A stretch of 27,574 bases of DNA. Origin: a virus. Below are positions 19,349 to 26,559 of the stretch, piece by piece. The notes beneath the pieces were generated by a model, which saw nothing but the letters and a program-made list of their open reading frames with translations, ran no database searches and was not told where the DNA came from. Numbering within the stretch: the stretch's first letter is position 1; the number at the start of each line of letters is the position of its first letter. The DNA lies in the IMG/VR virus record IMGVR_UViG_3300037485_001687, positions 1 to 27,574 of that record, one strand, 5' to 3'. A program made the position numbers and the translations under genes.

Positions 19349-20718
19349 TATGCTTTTGCTTTGCGGTTTACGGCTTTATAGGTTTCGTTGTACTGCAGGA
19401 ACTTGCTATCTATCTTCATCCCGGCTTTGTGGGCCTCTTTCTCTGCCCAGGCTTTCATCTGGTCAAGCTTGGTATTGCCAATTTTATCTACCGGCAAATC
19501 CTTACCCACCTTTTCAAACCATAAAGCAAAGATTTGAGTGAAGCCAACCGGATGGAGAACAGTAATTTCATAGCCCTGCTTTGTTTCAGGTGCATCCACC
19601 GATTCAGCAACAGCGGCCTCTTTTTCAAACATCACCATAGTCTGCTCACCTTGCTTTTTGATATCGGCATCCATATCTGCTTTCCTCTTAGCCTCAGCAG
19701 CTTCTTCTGCAAGCCGGGCTGATTCAGCAGATTCTCTGTCAGCTTTCTCTTTCTCAGCAGCATCCTGTTGGGCTTTCCTTTGAGCAGCCTCATCTGCTTC
19801 TTTTTTGCGGGCCTGCTCTGCAGCGGCTTCCAGTTTTTTCTTCTCAGCTTCATTGGCTTTTGCAATAGCTTCCAACCTTTCTTTCTCTGCCTGGCGGGCT
19901 TTAAGTTCAGCCTGATAGGCTTCATCAGCCAACCGCTTTGCTTCGAGCAATTCAGCTTTTTTGGATGGAAGTTTTTCAATGATATCATCCCGGTGTATGG
20001 TAAGTTCAGCAATGGCACTGTTTTGGAAGTCGGGTAAAAGCTCGTTGTATTTAGCCATTTCAATGGCATGAGTTTCTCCGGCTAAATGATAGCGGACAAA
20101 TGCTAAATGGTGCACTTGACAAGGCTCCCAATTCACAACAATCTTTGCCTGAGTAAGTCTCTGCTCACCCTCATCGAAGGTTTCCAGTGTAAGGCCGTTG
20201 AAGAATTTCGTCATAGCCATTTTTTTTCCAAGCAGCCATTCGTTGAACTGTTCATTGAGCATCTTTTCGGCATGCGAAGCAATTTCAATAGCCTCATTCT
20301 TTTTTGCCGCCTCAATCTCAGCGGCCCTACGCCTTGCTTCTGCTTCCTCAGCGATTTGCCTGGCATAAGCATCACGCTGCTCTTGGATGAGTGCAGGTAC
20401 TGTACCAGCTTTTTTGATGTCAAGATCATTCTCGACCACGGTGTACATCTTTTTAAGCTCATCCATGATCTGAGTAACAGCAGCCCTTTCCTCCTTCATT
20501 TCTTTTCCGGCTTTATTAATGTTCACCAGATAATTCTTTGCTCTTTCATCAAGCTCCGGAGTCATGCCGGTTTCCTGAATGGTAGAAAGGATATTGCGAC
20601 CAACGGCGAGAGCTTTCTCAGCTCTCTGTTGGTTGGTCGCAAGTATTTGCGGGCCAGTTTTAAGGACCTCAATAGAGTTCTCGATAACTGCCACCTGATT
20701 GGTTTGTGTTGTTTCCAT
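19348..20718 (-). CDS. Large coiled-coil protein between RecT and exonuclease
   Basis: A 456-residue protein. Residues about 30-165 and 275-365 are long Ala/Glu/Lys/Gln-rich heptad regions. Between them a mixed domain (about 165-265) contains NGLTLETFDEGEQRL and WEPCQVHHLAFV. A C-terminal globular piece (about 380-456) follows, with KQGYEITVLHPVGFTQIFAL. The layout, coiled coil with a C-terminal DNA-recombination-like domain next to recT, recalls phage proteins of the DUF1351 or Gp-like group found beside RecT and exonucleases. A tether between annealing protein, exonuclease and single-stranded DNA is a reasonable guess. The low-complexity region makes distant family assignment by eye unreliable. 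Confidence 0.75.
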   Translation of the reverse strand: METTQTNQVAVIENSIEVLKTGPQILATNQQRAEKALAVGRNILSTIQETGMTPELDERAKNYLVNINKAGKEMKEERAAVTQIMDELKKMYTVVENDLDIKKAGTVPALIQEQRDAYARQIAEEAEARRRAAEIEAAKKNEAIEIASHAEKMLNEQFNEWLLGKKMAMTKFFNGLTLETFDEGEQRLTQAKIVVNWEPCQVHHLAFVRYHLAGETHAIEMAKYNELLPDFQNSAIAELTIHRDDIIEKLPSKKAELLEAKRLADEAYQAELKARQAEKERLEAIAKANEAEKKKLEAAAEQARKKEADEAAQRKAQQDAAEKEKADRESAESARLAEEAAEAKRKADMDADIKKQGEQTMVMFEKEAAVAESVDAPETKQGYEITVLHPVGFTQIFALWFEKVGKDLPVDKIGNTKLDQMKAWAEKEAHKAGMKIDSKFLQYNETYKAVNRKAKA

Positions 20719-20751
20719 GATTTTTTTATTGATTGGGTTTATAAAAATGGT

Positions 20752-21720
20752 TTAGAAATCATCGCTCTCAAAGCTCTTGCCTGCAGGCTCCGCTTTTGGT
20801 GATTTGGTGAAAGAATCATCCGCCACATGCTCAACCGGTGCGGCAGGCTCTACAATCATTGTAGGCTGATAGGTGCCGGTAGCTTCCGGAAGCGATGATG
20901 CTGGTGCCGGCATGGAGCCATTAAGTCCGTAATCAATTTTTGTATTAGCATCGTTTTCTTCATCAACCATCTGGCTTTGCAGTGTTGAGAATTCACCCAT
21001 CCTGATTTTAGGATAAGAGCGGAATGCATGCTTGATAGTTTTTGCCTGAACCATGCCTGGCAATCCATCTGTCCATGCTTTGCTGTTTGGATCCTTGCTG
21101 AACTTCTTCAACTTCATTACCTCTTCAATGCTCAGCACTTTGTAATCCACCGATCCATCCGGACGTTCCAGCCTGATGTAGCAAGCGATGATGTTATCCG
21201 TTTTCCTTGGGAATGCAGCAACGTGATCAAGGAAAGGCTTGTCGTTTCTTGTGCCACAAGAAAACACATCACCTTCATAAACCAGCACCGGATTGTCGGC
21301 ATATTTGATTTGGCCTTGGCGTGTGCGCATCTGCAGCTCACCATACCCACTAATCATTAGTGTGGCCCTTTTCTCCCACTTTGGATTATCCCTGCCTCCC
21401 ACATTTGTATTGAAGCTCACCACGTAGGCATGCTTCATGGAAGGATCAAAGGATAGTCCGTTTACTGCCATGTCGAGAAAGCAACCGTACAGAGATAGTT
21501 TGGTGCAGGCAGCGAGATCCGGCTTATCCTGGATCAGCTTCATGAAGTGGAATTTCTCGGCTTCATATTTCACAGCAGCCTTAGAGTGATCACCGCCATT
21601 CATAACGGTGTAAATGTGCTGAAAACGATCTGCTACTTCTGGAATGTTTGCCAGCTGCGCAGGGGAAGACTGTTCTATTTTCTGAACAATATTCATTTTT
21701 TGATTTACATTTGTGCTCAT
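20752..21720 (-). CDS. recT: RecT-family single-strand annealing protein
   Basis: A 322-residue protein. The core (about residues 30-230) contains typical RecT elements: ALxxCTKLSLYGCFLDMAVN-type text at 71-90 (here AACTKLSLYGCFLDMAVNGL), the strand KRATLMISGYGELQMRTR near 117-134, and the KTIKHAFRSYPKIRMGEF segment near 227-244. The C-terminal 75 residues are Ala/Pro-rich and disordered, ending SFESDDF, an acidic tip with a terminal Phe like SSB tails. It anneals complementary strands during phage replication and recombination, paired with the exonuclease. The gene starts 31 bases after a hairpin (21751-21770). Confidence 0.93.
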   Translation of the reverse strand: MSTNVNQKMNIVQKIEQSSPAQLANIPEVADRFQHIYTVMNGGDHSKAAVKYEAEKFHFMKLIQDKPDLAACTKLSLYGCFLDMAVNGLSFDPSMKHAYVVSFNTNVGGRDNPKWEKRATLMISGYGELQMRTRQGQIKYADNPVLVYEGDVFSCGTRNDKPFLDHVAAFPRKTDNIIACYIRLERPDGSVDYKVLSIEEVMKLKKFSKDPNSKAWTDGLPGMVQAKTIKHAFRSYPKIRMGEFSTLQSQMVDEENDANTKIDYGLNGSMPAPASSLPEATGTYQPTMIVEPAAPVEHVADDSFTKSPKAEPAGKSFESDDF

Positions 21721-21750
21721 ATATAAAAATTGATTTTACATTTTTAATGA

Positions 21751-21770
21751 TGCCCGGTTGCCGCCGGGCA
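21751..21770 (-). terminator. GC-rich hairpin before recT (attenuator or weak terminator)
   Basis: TGCCCGG (21751-21757) pairs with CCGGGCA (21764-21770), a perfect 7-bp stem with a 6-base loop. It lies between the stop of the small RHH gene (21777) and the recT ATG (21720). The minus-strand downstream sequence is A/T-rich but has no clear T-run, so it may reduce rather than stop transcription, or serve as a 3' protective structure. Confidence 0.6.
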
Positions 21771-21776
21771 TTGTTG

Positions 21777-21923
21777 TTACTTCTTTAGATCTTTTTGAAT
21801 CAAGTCGCGTACTCTTTGCGACATTGATACATTCAGTTTTTTGCAGTTCGATTTGAACTTCTTGTGCAGCGATGGAGCCAGCTTGGTTTCTACTTTTACT
21901 CCGTCTTTTTTTTCTGTTGCCAT
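21777..21923 (-). CDS. 48-residue ribbon-helix-helix-like protein
   Basis: ATG 21923 to TAA 21777 encodes MATEKKDGVKVETKLAPSLH..., with the strand VKVETKL followed by two helices (SLHKKFKSNCKKL and SQRVRDLIQKDLKK), the Arc/CopG/MetJ ribbon-helix-helix pattern. It could be a DNA-binding repressor of the recombination operon that begins with recT 57 bases downstream. The length is at the lower limit for the fold. The pattern and operon position support it; the DNA target is unknown. Confidence 0.75.
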   Translation of the reverse strand: MATEKKDGVKVETKLAPSLHKKFKSNCKKLNVSMSQRVRDLIQKDLKK

Positions 21924-21950
21924 AGTATGATGAATTGTTTGTTACTTTTT

Positions 21951-21982
21951 AAAAGGAGGCTCCAGTATAGAAATACAGAGCC
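21951..21982 (-). terminator. Probable terminator downstream of tRNA-Met
   Basis: On the minus strand GGCTC (21982-21978) and GAGCC (21962-21958) form the outer stem. GTAT (21976-21973) pairs with ATAC (21968-21965) around a four-base loop, and TCCTTTT follows. It stands between the tRNA (3' end at 22028) and the RHH gene, so it may end the tRNA transcript. Confidence 0.6.
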
Positions 21983-22027
21983 GTAATACTTATTAATCCC
22001 CAAAAACCATGAAACACTTTTTAATTG

Positions 22028-22100
22028 GTGCGGGGGCTGGACTCGAACCAGCGACCTGTAGATTATGAGTCTACTGCGCTACCAACTGCGCTACCCCACA
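22028..22100 (-). tRNA. tRNA-Met (CAT)
   Basis: A 73-nt cloverleaf reads on the minus strand. The acceptor TGTGGGG pairs with CCCCGCA (one T-G wobble). The D stem is GCGC/GCGC with loop AGTTGGTA. The anticodon stem is GTAGA/TCTAC around CTCATAA with anticodon CAT. The variable loop is AGGTC, and the T arm GCTGG-TTCGAGT-CCAGC. CCA is not encoded. The first pair is U-A and there is no run of three G-C pairs in the anticodon stem, so it is an elongator-type Met tRNA (or a minor Ile tRNA if the C is modified). It lies inside phage genes and is therefore a phage tRNA. Confidence 0.93.
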
Positions 22101-22107
22101 TATTTTA

Positions 22108-22350
22108 TTACCGGCTATCTAAAGAGTAGCCATCGTGAACGTCTGAATCCTGAATGTTGCCATGTTCGTCAACCATTAAGGAGCTCATATATGCTTCTTC
22201 AAATATTTCCCGCTTACGCTGCTCTTCTTTCAACTCTTTCTTAATAGGATCGATGTAAAAAAGAACAAGGGTAACAATTAAGCCGAGTAGGATAGTGGAG
22301 GCTGCAAATAGCAGGATCAATTCTTTTGACAGGTTGAATTCTTGTGTCAT
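22108..22350 (-). CDS. Small single-span membrane protein
   Basis: An 80-residue protein. Residues about 10-32 (ELILLFAASTILLGLIVTLV) form one transmembrane segment, followed by a charged helix (PIKKELKEEQRKREIFEEAY) and an acidic tail. No signal-peptidase site is seen. It ends 8 bases before the tRNA. Early position and single-span topology would suit a protein that modifies the host envelope or excludes other phages; no homologue recognised. Confidence 0.65.
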   Translation of the reverse strand: MTQEFNLSKELILLFAASTILLGLIVTLVLFYIDPIKKELKEEQRKREIFEEAYMSSLMVDEHGNIQDSDVHDGYSLDSR

Positions 22351-22360
22351 GCTGATATAT

Positions 22361-22588
22361 TTAGGCGGTGATGAAATCGGATTTAATTCTTTGTTGGCTC
22401 ATTTCATGGATGGACTCAGCCACTTCCTGCATGGCAGCCACATAGCCATCGATTGCTTTTTCTTTGCACTTGATGTAGTAGGCTACCTCAACGCCTCTTT
22501 CGATGTAATTGTCGCAAGCTTCGATGGAGTTCATCCAGTTGATAGCGAGCTGCATAAAGTTTTTTTGAATTTTTAGTTTGGGGTTCAT
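22361..22588 (-). CDS. Hypothetical helical protein
   Basis: A 75-residue, predominantly helical protein (MNPKLKIQKNFMQLAINWMN), with a block IEACDNYIERGVEVAYYIKC and a second helix EKAIDGYVAAMQEVAESIHE. No motif is recognised. It lies 10 bases upstream of the membrane protein and 21 bases downstream of the 70-residue gene, consistent with one early operon. Confidence 0.65.
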   Translation of the reverse strand: MNPKLKIQKNFMQLAINWMNSIEACDNYIERGVEVAYYIKCKEKAIDGYVAAMQEVAESIHEMSQQRIKSDFITA

Positions 22589-22609
22589 GATTGTATATTT
22601 TAGAAGTGA

Positions 22610-22822
22610 TTAAGCTGCTATTTCAGAAGGTTCCTGGTATTCTACATATACTTCAGGCCAGTCCACACTATCAACAATCACATCGGCTGCACCGGAAAGC
22701 ATCAGGTCATTGAGGATATCCGCATCTTCAACTGAGATGGAGATAATCTCATTAACTATTCTTTCTGTTGGTTCGTAAGCGACTTCGATTCTGATATTGC
22801 CTATAAAATGTATAAGGTTCAT
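22610..22822 (-). CDS. Hypothetical acidic protein
   Basis: A 70-residue acidic protein (MNLIHFIGNIRIEVAYEPTE) with alternating strand and helix segments, a cluster VEDADILNDLML and an acidic end (VDWPEVYVEYQEPSEIAA). It could mimic DNA, but nothing specific supports this. It belongs to the run of small early genes. Confidence 0.6.
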   Translation of the reverse strand: MNLIHFIGNIRIEVAYEPTERIVNEIISISVEDADILNDLMLSGAADVIVDSVDWPEVYVEYQEPSEIAA

Positions 22823-22840
22823 TTGGGGGTATTTTGGGGG

Positions 22841-23029
22841 TTATGATAATGCTCTTTTCAATCGCTGCGACACTGCCTGATGCACTTGGATGGTGGGCTT
22901 TAGCTTTTCAATCAGCTCTATACCACGCTCTTCAATCTTTGCAGCTTGCATTCTGAGCTTAGATGCTTGTTGCATAAGTTTAAGTGCCTGGTCAAGCTCA
23001 GGAACAAAGTGCTTTTTCGTTTTTGCCAC
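22841..23029 (-). CDS. Small coiled-coil protein
   Basis: A 62-residue protein (MAKTKKHFVPELDQALKLMQ) that is almost entirely helical with heptad-like hydrophobic spacing (QQASKLRMQAAKIEERGIEL), and basic ends. Its start overlaps the end of the Cro-like gene by 32 bases. No family recognised. Confidence 0.6.
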   Translation of the reverse strand: MAKTKKHFVPELDQALKLMQQASKLRMQAAKIEERGIELIEKLKPTIQVHQAVSQRLKRALS

Positions 23030-23255
23030 TTGGAATTTGTTTTTCTAATAAATAGTCTGTACTTTGCACGCCCAATTCATTCTTTAGGAATTCCAATACG
23101 CTCGCTTGCGTAAGCCTTGGATCGTTTTTATGCAACAATGTCTGTATGCTTGAAGGCGAAATGTTCAATATCTTGCAGATACCGGCCCACAAATCAACAT
23201 CCGATTTTATCCTACCCAAGACCTCTTTTGTCAATCCAATTTTTTCGTGTAACAT
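22998..23255 (-). CDS. Cro-like helix-turn-helix regulator
   Basis: An 85-residue protein. Residues about 25-60 (AGICKILNISPSSIQTLLHK, followed by LTQASVLEFLKNEL) fit an XRE/Cro-type helix-turn-helix. It is the first leftward gene, divergent from the S24 repressor gene, the classical cro position. Its promoter, with a TATCTTTG box at 23284-23277, leaves a leader of about 15 nt. It probably represses the repressor promoter or tunes early transcription. Confidence 0.75.
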   Translation of the reverse strand: MLHEKIGLTKEVLGRIKSDVDLWAGICKILNISPSSIQTLLHKNDPRLTQASVLEFLKNELGVQSTDYLLEKQIPSGKNEKALCS

Positions 23256-23276
23256 TGTTTTTTATTTGTTGTAGAA

Positions 23277-23347
23277 CAAAGATAGGGCGTAATTTGTCAT
23301 ATTGCACATTTTAAGTCATATATTTTGTCTATTTTTTTGGCGTAATT
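23277..23347. promoter_or_regulatory. Divergent promoter and operator region between cro-like and repressor genes
   Basis: The minus-strand -7 box TATCTTTG is at 23284-23277, with only a weak GTG about 20 bases upstream as -33. Direct repeats GGCGTAATT at 23286-23294 and 23339-23347, and GTCATAT at 23296-23302 and 23315-23321 (19 bases apart), are candidate operator half-sites. No exact -7 box is seen for the rightward repressor gene; TATTTTG at 23321-23327 is a near match. Confidence 0.6.
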
Positions 23348-23362
23348 ATTGAATATTTTCTA

Positions 23363-24025
23363 ATGAAAACTAATTTTGCTGACAAAGTATTAAAAGAGGC
23401 GAGGTTAAAAAAAGGGCTAACTCAGTCTGAAGTGGCTGAATTGGCAGGCATTTCATTGAGAAACTACCAAAGATTTGAGGATGGTGTGTTTCCTAAATAC
23501 AAATCTGACACCATAGTTGCTTTAGATAGGATTTTAGGCATACAGATACATGACATAATATATGACAATTTACTTTCTGATCCCGAAGAGCCATACCATG
23601 TTAAACGATTAAAAAGCAAAAACGCAAATTCTTATTCTGATGTGCCGGTTTTTAACGGATCAACTTCTCTGGGAAATATAACGATGTACAATGATGAGAG
23701 AAAAGAGGTTATTGCTACACTGCCAGCCAATGTATTTCCGGGCTGCGACTACGCTGAGAAAGCATCTGGTGATTCCATGTATCCTATTATCATGAACCAA
23801 GCTTGGCTGGTTGGGAAAAGATGCGTATCAAGTGGAATCACTTATGGAGAAAAGTATATTATCAAGACAAAGGATGGGCTTGACACTACGAAATTTGTGC
23901 ATCCCGGAAAAAAGAAAGACACCTTAACACTGGTAGCTCATAATAAAAGCATACCATCCCAGGAAATACATATTGCTGATATCATTTTCTCTTGCCGTGT
24001 AAAATGGATCATTAACCCAACCTAA
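23363..24025 (+). CDS. S24-family phage repressor (CI/LexA-like)
   Basis: A 220-residue protein. The N-terminal helix-turn-helix (about residues 8-62, KKGLTQSEVAELAGISLRNY) is of the XRE type. The C-terminal domain is an S24 peptidase with A-S-G-D-S138-M and a candidate general-base Lys at K177 (TTKFVHPG), 39 residues later as in CI/LexA proteins. Self-cleavage on the RecA-ssDNA signal would release lysogeny. It is divergent from the Cro-like gene with shared operator-like repeats, and is followed by two genes that probably share its transcript. Confidence 0.92.
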   Translation: MKTNFADKVLKEARLKKGLTQSEVAELAGISLRNYQRFEDGVFPKYKSDTIVALDRILGIQIHDIIYDNLLSDPEEPYHVKRLKSKNANSYSDVPVFNGSTSLGNITMYNDERKEVIATLPANVFPGCDYAEKASGDSMYPIIMNQAWLVGKRCVSSGITYGEKYIIKTKDGLDTTKFVHPGKKKDTLTLVAHNKSIPSQEIHIADIIFSCRVKWIINPT

Positions 24026-24038
24026 AAGCCATACAGCT

Positions 24039-24806
24039 ATGCTATCTGATTTAAAAAAACAAAAGCTTTCTGAAAACATCAAGTCTTATTGCAAAAGATT
24101 TCTTTCCGGTTCTATTACTGATCTGGATGAAAGTGGTACCCGGATCATGATTAATCATTTCCTTACCGATGTGCTTGGGTACACTGCCTTGGAAGAAGTA
24201 AGAACAGAATACATGATTAAAGGCACCTATGCTGATTACATGATACAAATGAGCGGCAAAAGGCATTTTCTTGTTGAAGTGAAAGCATTTAGTCTGAACT
24301 TGAATGAAAGCCATCTAAGGCAAGCTGTTAACTATGGAGCCAATGAAGGAGTGGAATGGGCACTTTTAACAAACGGTAAAAACTTTGATTTTTACAGAAT
24401 ACTATTTGAAAAACCAATTATTCATAAAAAGGTTTTTTCGGTAGACTTTTCCGATGCAGCATCTGTGAAAGCAGCTATCGATAAAATTCAATATTTGTGC
24501 AAGGAAATGGTTAACAAAAATGGACTTGATATACTTTGGAATAAAGCTCTTGCACTTACACCAAATTCTATAGCAAAAATACTGTTATGTCCGGATGTTG
24601 TTTCAATGGTTCGAAAAAGTGTAAACAAAAGCTATGAGACAAAGTTTGAAGACCAGCAGATTCAGGATACTATCTACAAAATCATCACTGATAAAATTGA
24701 TATGAATGACTTTAAGATTCCTAAACTACAGAAAAAAGAAACTATATCAAAAAGGGTAAGCATTAAAGAAAACCCTGCAAGTCAAATTGAAAATGCATCT
24801 CAATAA
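24039..24806 (+). CDS. HsdR-N-like PD-(D/E)XK protein in the lysogeny module
   Basis: A 255-residue protein. Residues about 30-125 resemble the N-terminal nuclease domain of type I restriction R subunits: D66 (YADYMI), E80-V-K82 and Q95 (RQAVNYG) are the classic D...EXK...Q positions, followed by WALLTNGKNFDFYRI. The rest (about 130-255) is helical with no helicase motifs, so it is not a full HsdR. It starts 13 bases after the repressor and its stop overlaps the next start (TAATG). Proteins of this kind are common beside phage or island repressors. A defence or superinfection-immunity role is an inference from this setting. Confidence 0.82.
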   Translation: MLSDLKKQKLSENIKSYCKRFLSGSITDLDESGTRIMINHFLTDVLGYTALEEVRTEYMIKGTYADYMIQMSGKRHFLVEVKAFSLNLNESHLRQAVNYGANEGVEWALLTNGKNFDFYRILFEKPIIHKKVFSVDFSDAASVKAAIDKIQYLCKEMVNKNGLDILWNKALALTPNSIAKILLCPDVVSMVRKSVNKSYETKFEDQQIQDTIYKIITDKIDMNDFKIPKLQKKETISKRVSIKENPASQIENASQ

Positions 24807-25126
24807 TGGCAAACAAAAAGCTATCATACGGAGAAATTCCACCGGATACAGGCCGCACCGATCAGGATGTTCGTATGTTAAAATTATTGGCAAGGCTTAT
24901 AAACGAAGGCGATATCGAATACCGGCAGGAATTTCTTGATGTATGTGGAATGAGCAAGCAGAATTTTGCAAAAGTAATCCAGTGCAAGCATTCATTTACG
25001 GTAGCTATGATTGCTGCTGTATGCAAACATTATGGCGTGAGCTGCGATTGGATACTATTGGGCCGGCCTCCCATTTATAGGGTTAATAAAATAATTAATA
25101 AAGTACGCCTAAAAGTACTGTTTTAG
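24806..25126 (+). CDS. Small XRE-like DNA-binding protein
   Basis: A 106-residue protein. Residues about 30-85 (RQEFLDVCGMSKQNFAKVIQ, then AAVCKHYGVSCDWILLG) follow the XRE pattern with its usual 'GVS.dWiLlG' ending. Its ATG shares one base with the preceding stop. The 3' end carries the left copy of the 21-bp repeat that flanks attP. It may regulate the integrase or the lysogeny operon; targets unknown. Confidence 0.8.
   Translation: MANKKLSYGEIPPDTGRTDQDVRMLKLLARLINEGDIEYRQEFLDVCGMSKQNFAKVIQCKHSFTVAMIAAVCKHYGVSCDWILLGRPPIYRVNKIINKVRLKVLF
25082..25102. repeat. Left attP-flanking direct repeat (21 bp)
   Basis: GTTAATAAAATAATTAATAA(A) here and 25255-25275 differ at one base in 21 and point the same way. 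They lie on either side of the tRNA-derived core, at distances that suit integrase arm sites. This copy is inside the end of the gene at 24806-25126. Confidence 0.8.
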
Positions 25127-25173
25127 GTAAGTAGAACCCTTGATTCTATTGAGTTTCATCGCTCTTAATCTTT

Positions 25174-25215
25174 CTACGGATCAGGAGGTTTTAGGTTTGA
25201 ATCCTAACGCGGTCA
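25174..25215 (+). other. attP core: 3' half of tRNA-Arg(ACG)
   Basis: The sequence reproduces the 3' part of a tRNA: anticodon loop CTACGGA (anticodon ACG), 3' anticodon strand TCAGG, variable loop AGGTT, T arm TTAGG-TTTGAAT-CCTAA, acceptor CGCGGTC and discriminator A. The 5' half (expected acceptor GACCGCG, D arm and anticodon 5' strand) is absent; the preceding bases do not pair. Phages that integrate in tRNA genes carry such 3' halves, so integration restores a complete gene. The integrase starts 61 bases downstream. Confidence 0.88.
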
Positions 25216-25254
25216 CAAGCTGGACAAGGCTTTTGGAGAATTTAGGATTTCGGA

Positions 25255-25275
25255 GTTAATAAAATAGTTAATAAA
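25255..25275. repeat. Right attP-flanking direct repeat (21 bp)
   Basis: The second copy of the 21-bp repeat ends one base before the integrase ATG, so it could bind integrase and also affect its own translation or transcription. It is 173 bases from the first copy. Confidence 0.8.
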
Positions 25276-25276
25276 A

Positions 25277-26440
25277 ATGTTATTACTTCCCTCCAATTGC
25301 CGGTGTTCAAATCCTTCGGTTTTTCCAAAAGACTGGCGCACTAATAGGCGGCCCATCGCCTGGCGCATCCAGTACTATTTCTACGAACCCGACAAGAAGG
25401 CAAAGCTCATTGTGATCAAAGGAATGAATATCTACAATGAGCACGCTGAGAAGAAAGCCGCAACCGCTGCACTGTTAGCCAATGAAATTGAGATGCTCAA
25501 AAATGGCTATAATCCTATCGCAAAACAGTTTATTATTCCAAAAGCCGGCCAGGTAACTTCCAGAACTCCTTTATTCGATGCCCTAAGATTTGCATCCACT
25601 AAATTCAAGGGTAAATCAACAGCGGATTACAAGTCAATCATCCTGCATTCTGAGAAAGCAGGCAGAAAGCTTTGTTATTTTAACCTGATAATTGGAGATG
25701 TAAAAAGGCGGCATGTGAGAAGTATCCTGGATGCAGTAGGTGAGGCGAAAGGATCCAAGTGGACTGCTAACAACTTCAACTATTACAGGGCCCATTTATC
25801 AGTTCTTTTTAACGAGCTGCTGCAGTATGATGTTCTTGAATTTAATCCGGTTATCGGCATAAAGAAAGCAAAGGTGGTGCGGGTAATAAAAGAGGTATTA
25901 TCCCGGCAGCAAAGAGCAGAGCTGGATAAGCGGTTACGGATGATCGGGGAGAATCGGTTTCGGTTGTTTTTAAGGATTTTCTTTCATTCAGGGATCCGGC
26001 TTAGTGAAATTATGTTATTGAAAGCCGGGCAGGTGGATTTGCAAAAGCAAACAATCAGGGTGACGATAAAGAAGGATCGCCAACCGGCTGAGGTGGATAA
26101 GCCAGTGAAGAGCATTGCTGTTCGATATTGGAAGATGGCACTAAAAGGGGTGCCGGATGATTATTACCTTTTCAGCAGAAATCTACTGGCCGGTCCTTCA
26201 TCGGTTGCAGCAGATACGGTTACAAGGCGATGGCGTAGGGTAGTGAAGCCGCTGGGCATTACGGCTGATCTGTATGCACTCAAACACGCTAATACAACTG
26301 AGATGGTAGATGTTACAGGCTCAGCTGTGGCTGCGCTGCTTAATTCGCACAAGAGCACTGCAATGGTGCAGCAGGTGTATGATGTTAAGAGAGGTAGGCG
26401 TATCGAAGATGCTGTTAGGGCAGCGAGTAACGAATACTAA
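25277..26440 (+). CDS. int: Tyrosine-recombinase integrase
   Basis: A 387-residue protein. The N-terminal arm-binding region (about 1-95) carries a basic, aromatic segment (WRIQYYFYEP). The core-binding domain is at about 97-195. The catalytic domain has R241 (HSGIRLSEI), a beta-hairpin lysine (K265/K266 in IKKDR), YALKH at 333-337 in place of the usual HxLRH (a form seen in Bacteroidota integrases), H358 (LNSHKST) and the nucleophile Y368 (VYDVK). It should recombine the adjacent attP core with a host tRNA-Arg gene. No excisionase is obvious nearby; the small XRE-like protein could serve. Confidence 0.95.
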   Translation: MLLLPSNCRCSNPSVFPKDWRTNRRPIAWRIQYYFYEPDKKAKLIVIKGMNIYNEHAEKKAATAALLANEIEMLKNGYNPIAKQFIIPKAGQVTSRTPLFDALRFASTKFKGKSTADYKSIILHSEKAGRKLCYFNLIIGDVKRRHVRSILDAVGEAKGSKWTANNFNYYRAHLSVLFNELLQYDVLEFNPVIGIKKAKVVRVIKEVLSRQQRAELDKRLRMIGENRFRLFLRIFFHSGIRLSEIMLLKAGQVDLQKQTIRVTIKKDRQPAEVDKPVKSIAVRYWKMALKGVPDDYYLFSRNLLAGPSSVAADTVTRRWRRVVKPLGITADLYALKHANTTEMVDVTGSAVAALLNSHKSTAMVQQVYDVKRGRRIEDAVRAASNEY

Positions 26441-26485
26441 TAAAATTAGCCAAATGTTAAAATTTCGTTAACGATTAAACACCTA

Positions 26486-26516
26486 TTGCATGGTAACAAA
26501 ATTGTTACTATCTTTG
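26486..26516 (+). promoter_or_regulatory. Bacteroidota-type promoter
   Basis: TTG at 26486-26488 and TATCTTTG at 26509-26516, 20 bases apart, match the TTG-N20-TAnnTTTG promoter used by the primary sigma factor of Bacteroidota. The expected start point leaves a leader of about 35-40 bases to the ATG at 26560. It makes the right-hand genes independent of the integrase transcript. Confidence 0.8.
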
Positions 26517-26559
26517 ATTTTCAAATGAGGGGGCAACTCAATAAAGACCGCTTTAAAAT

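Noticed and set aside
20107-20802. Plus-strand open frame of 231 codons opposite the coiled-coil gene
   Set aside because: It is Phe/Leu/Cys-rich, lies wholly opposite a well supported coiled-coil gene whose low complexity keeps the reverse frame open, and has no leader or neighbours on its strand.
25174-25215. Functional tRNA-Arg
   Set aside because: The 5' half is missing and the preceding bases do not pair with the anticodon or acceptor strands; it is an attachment core.
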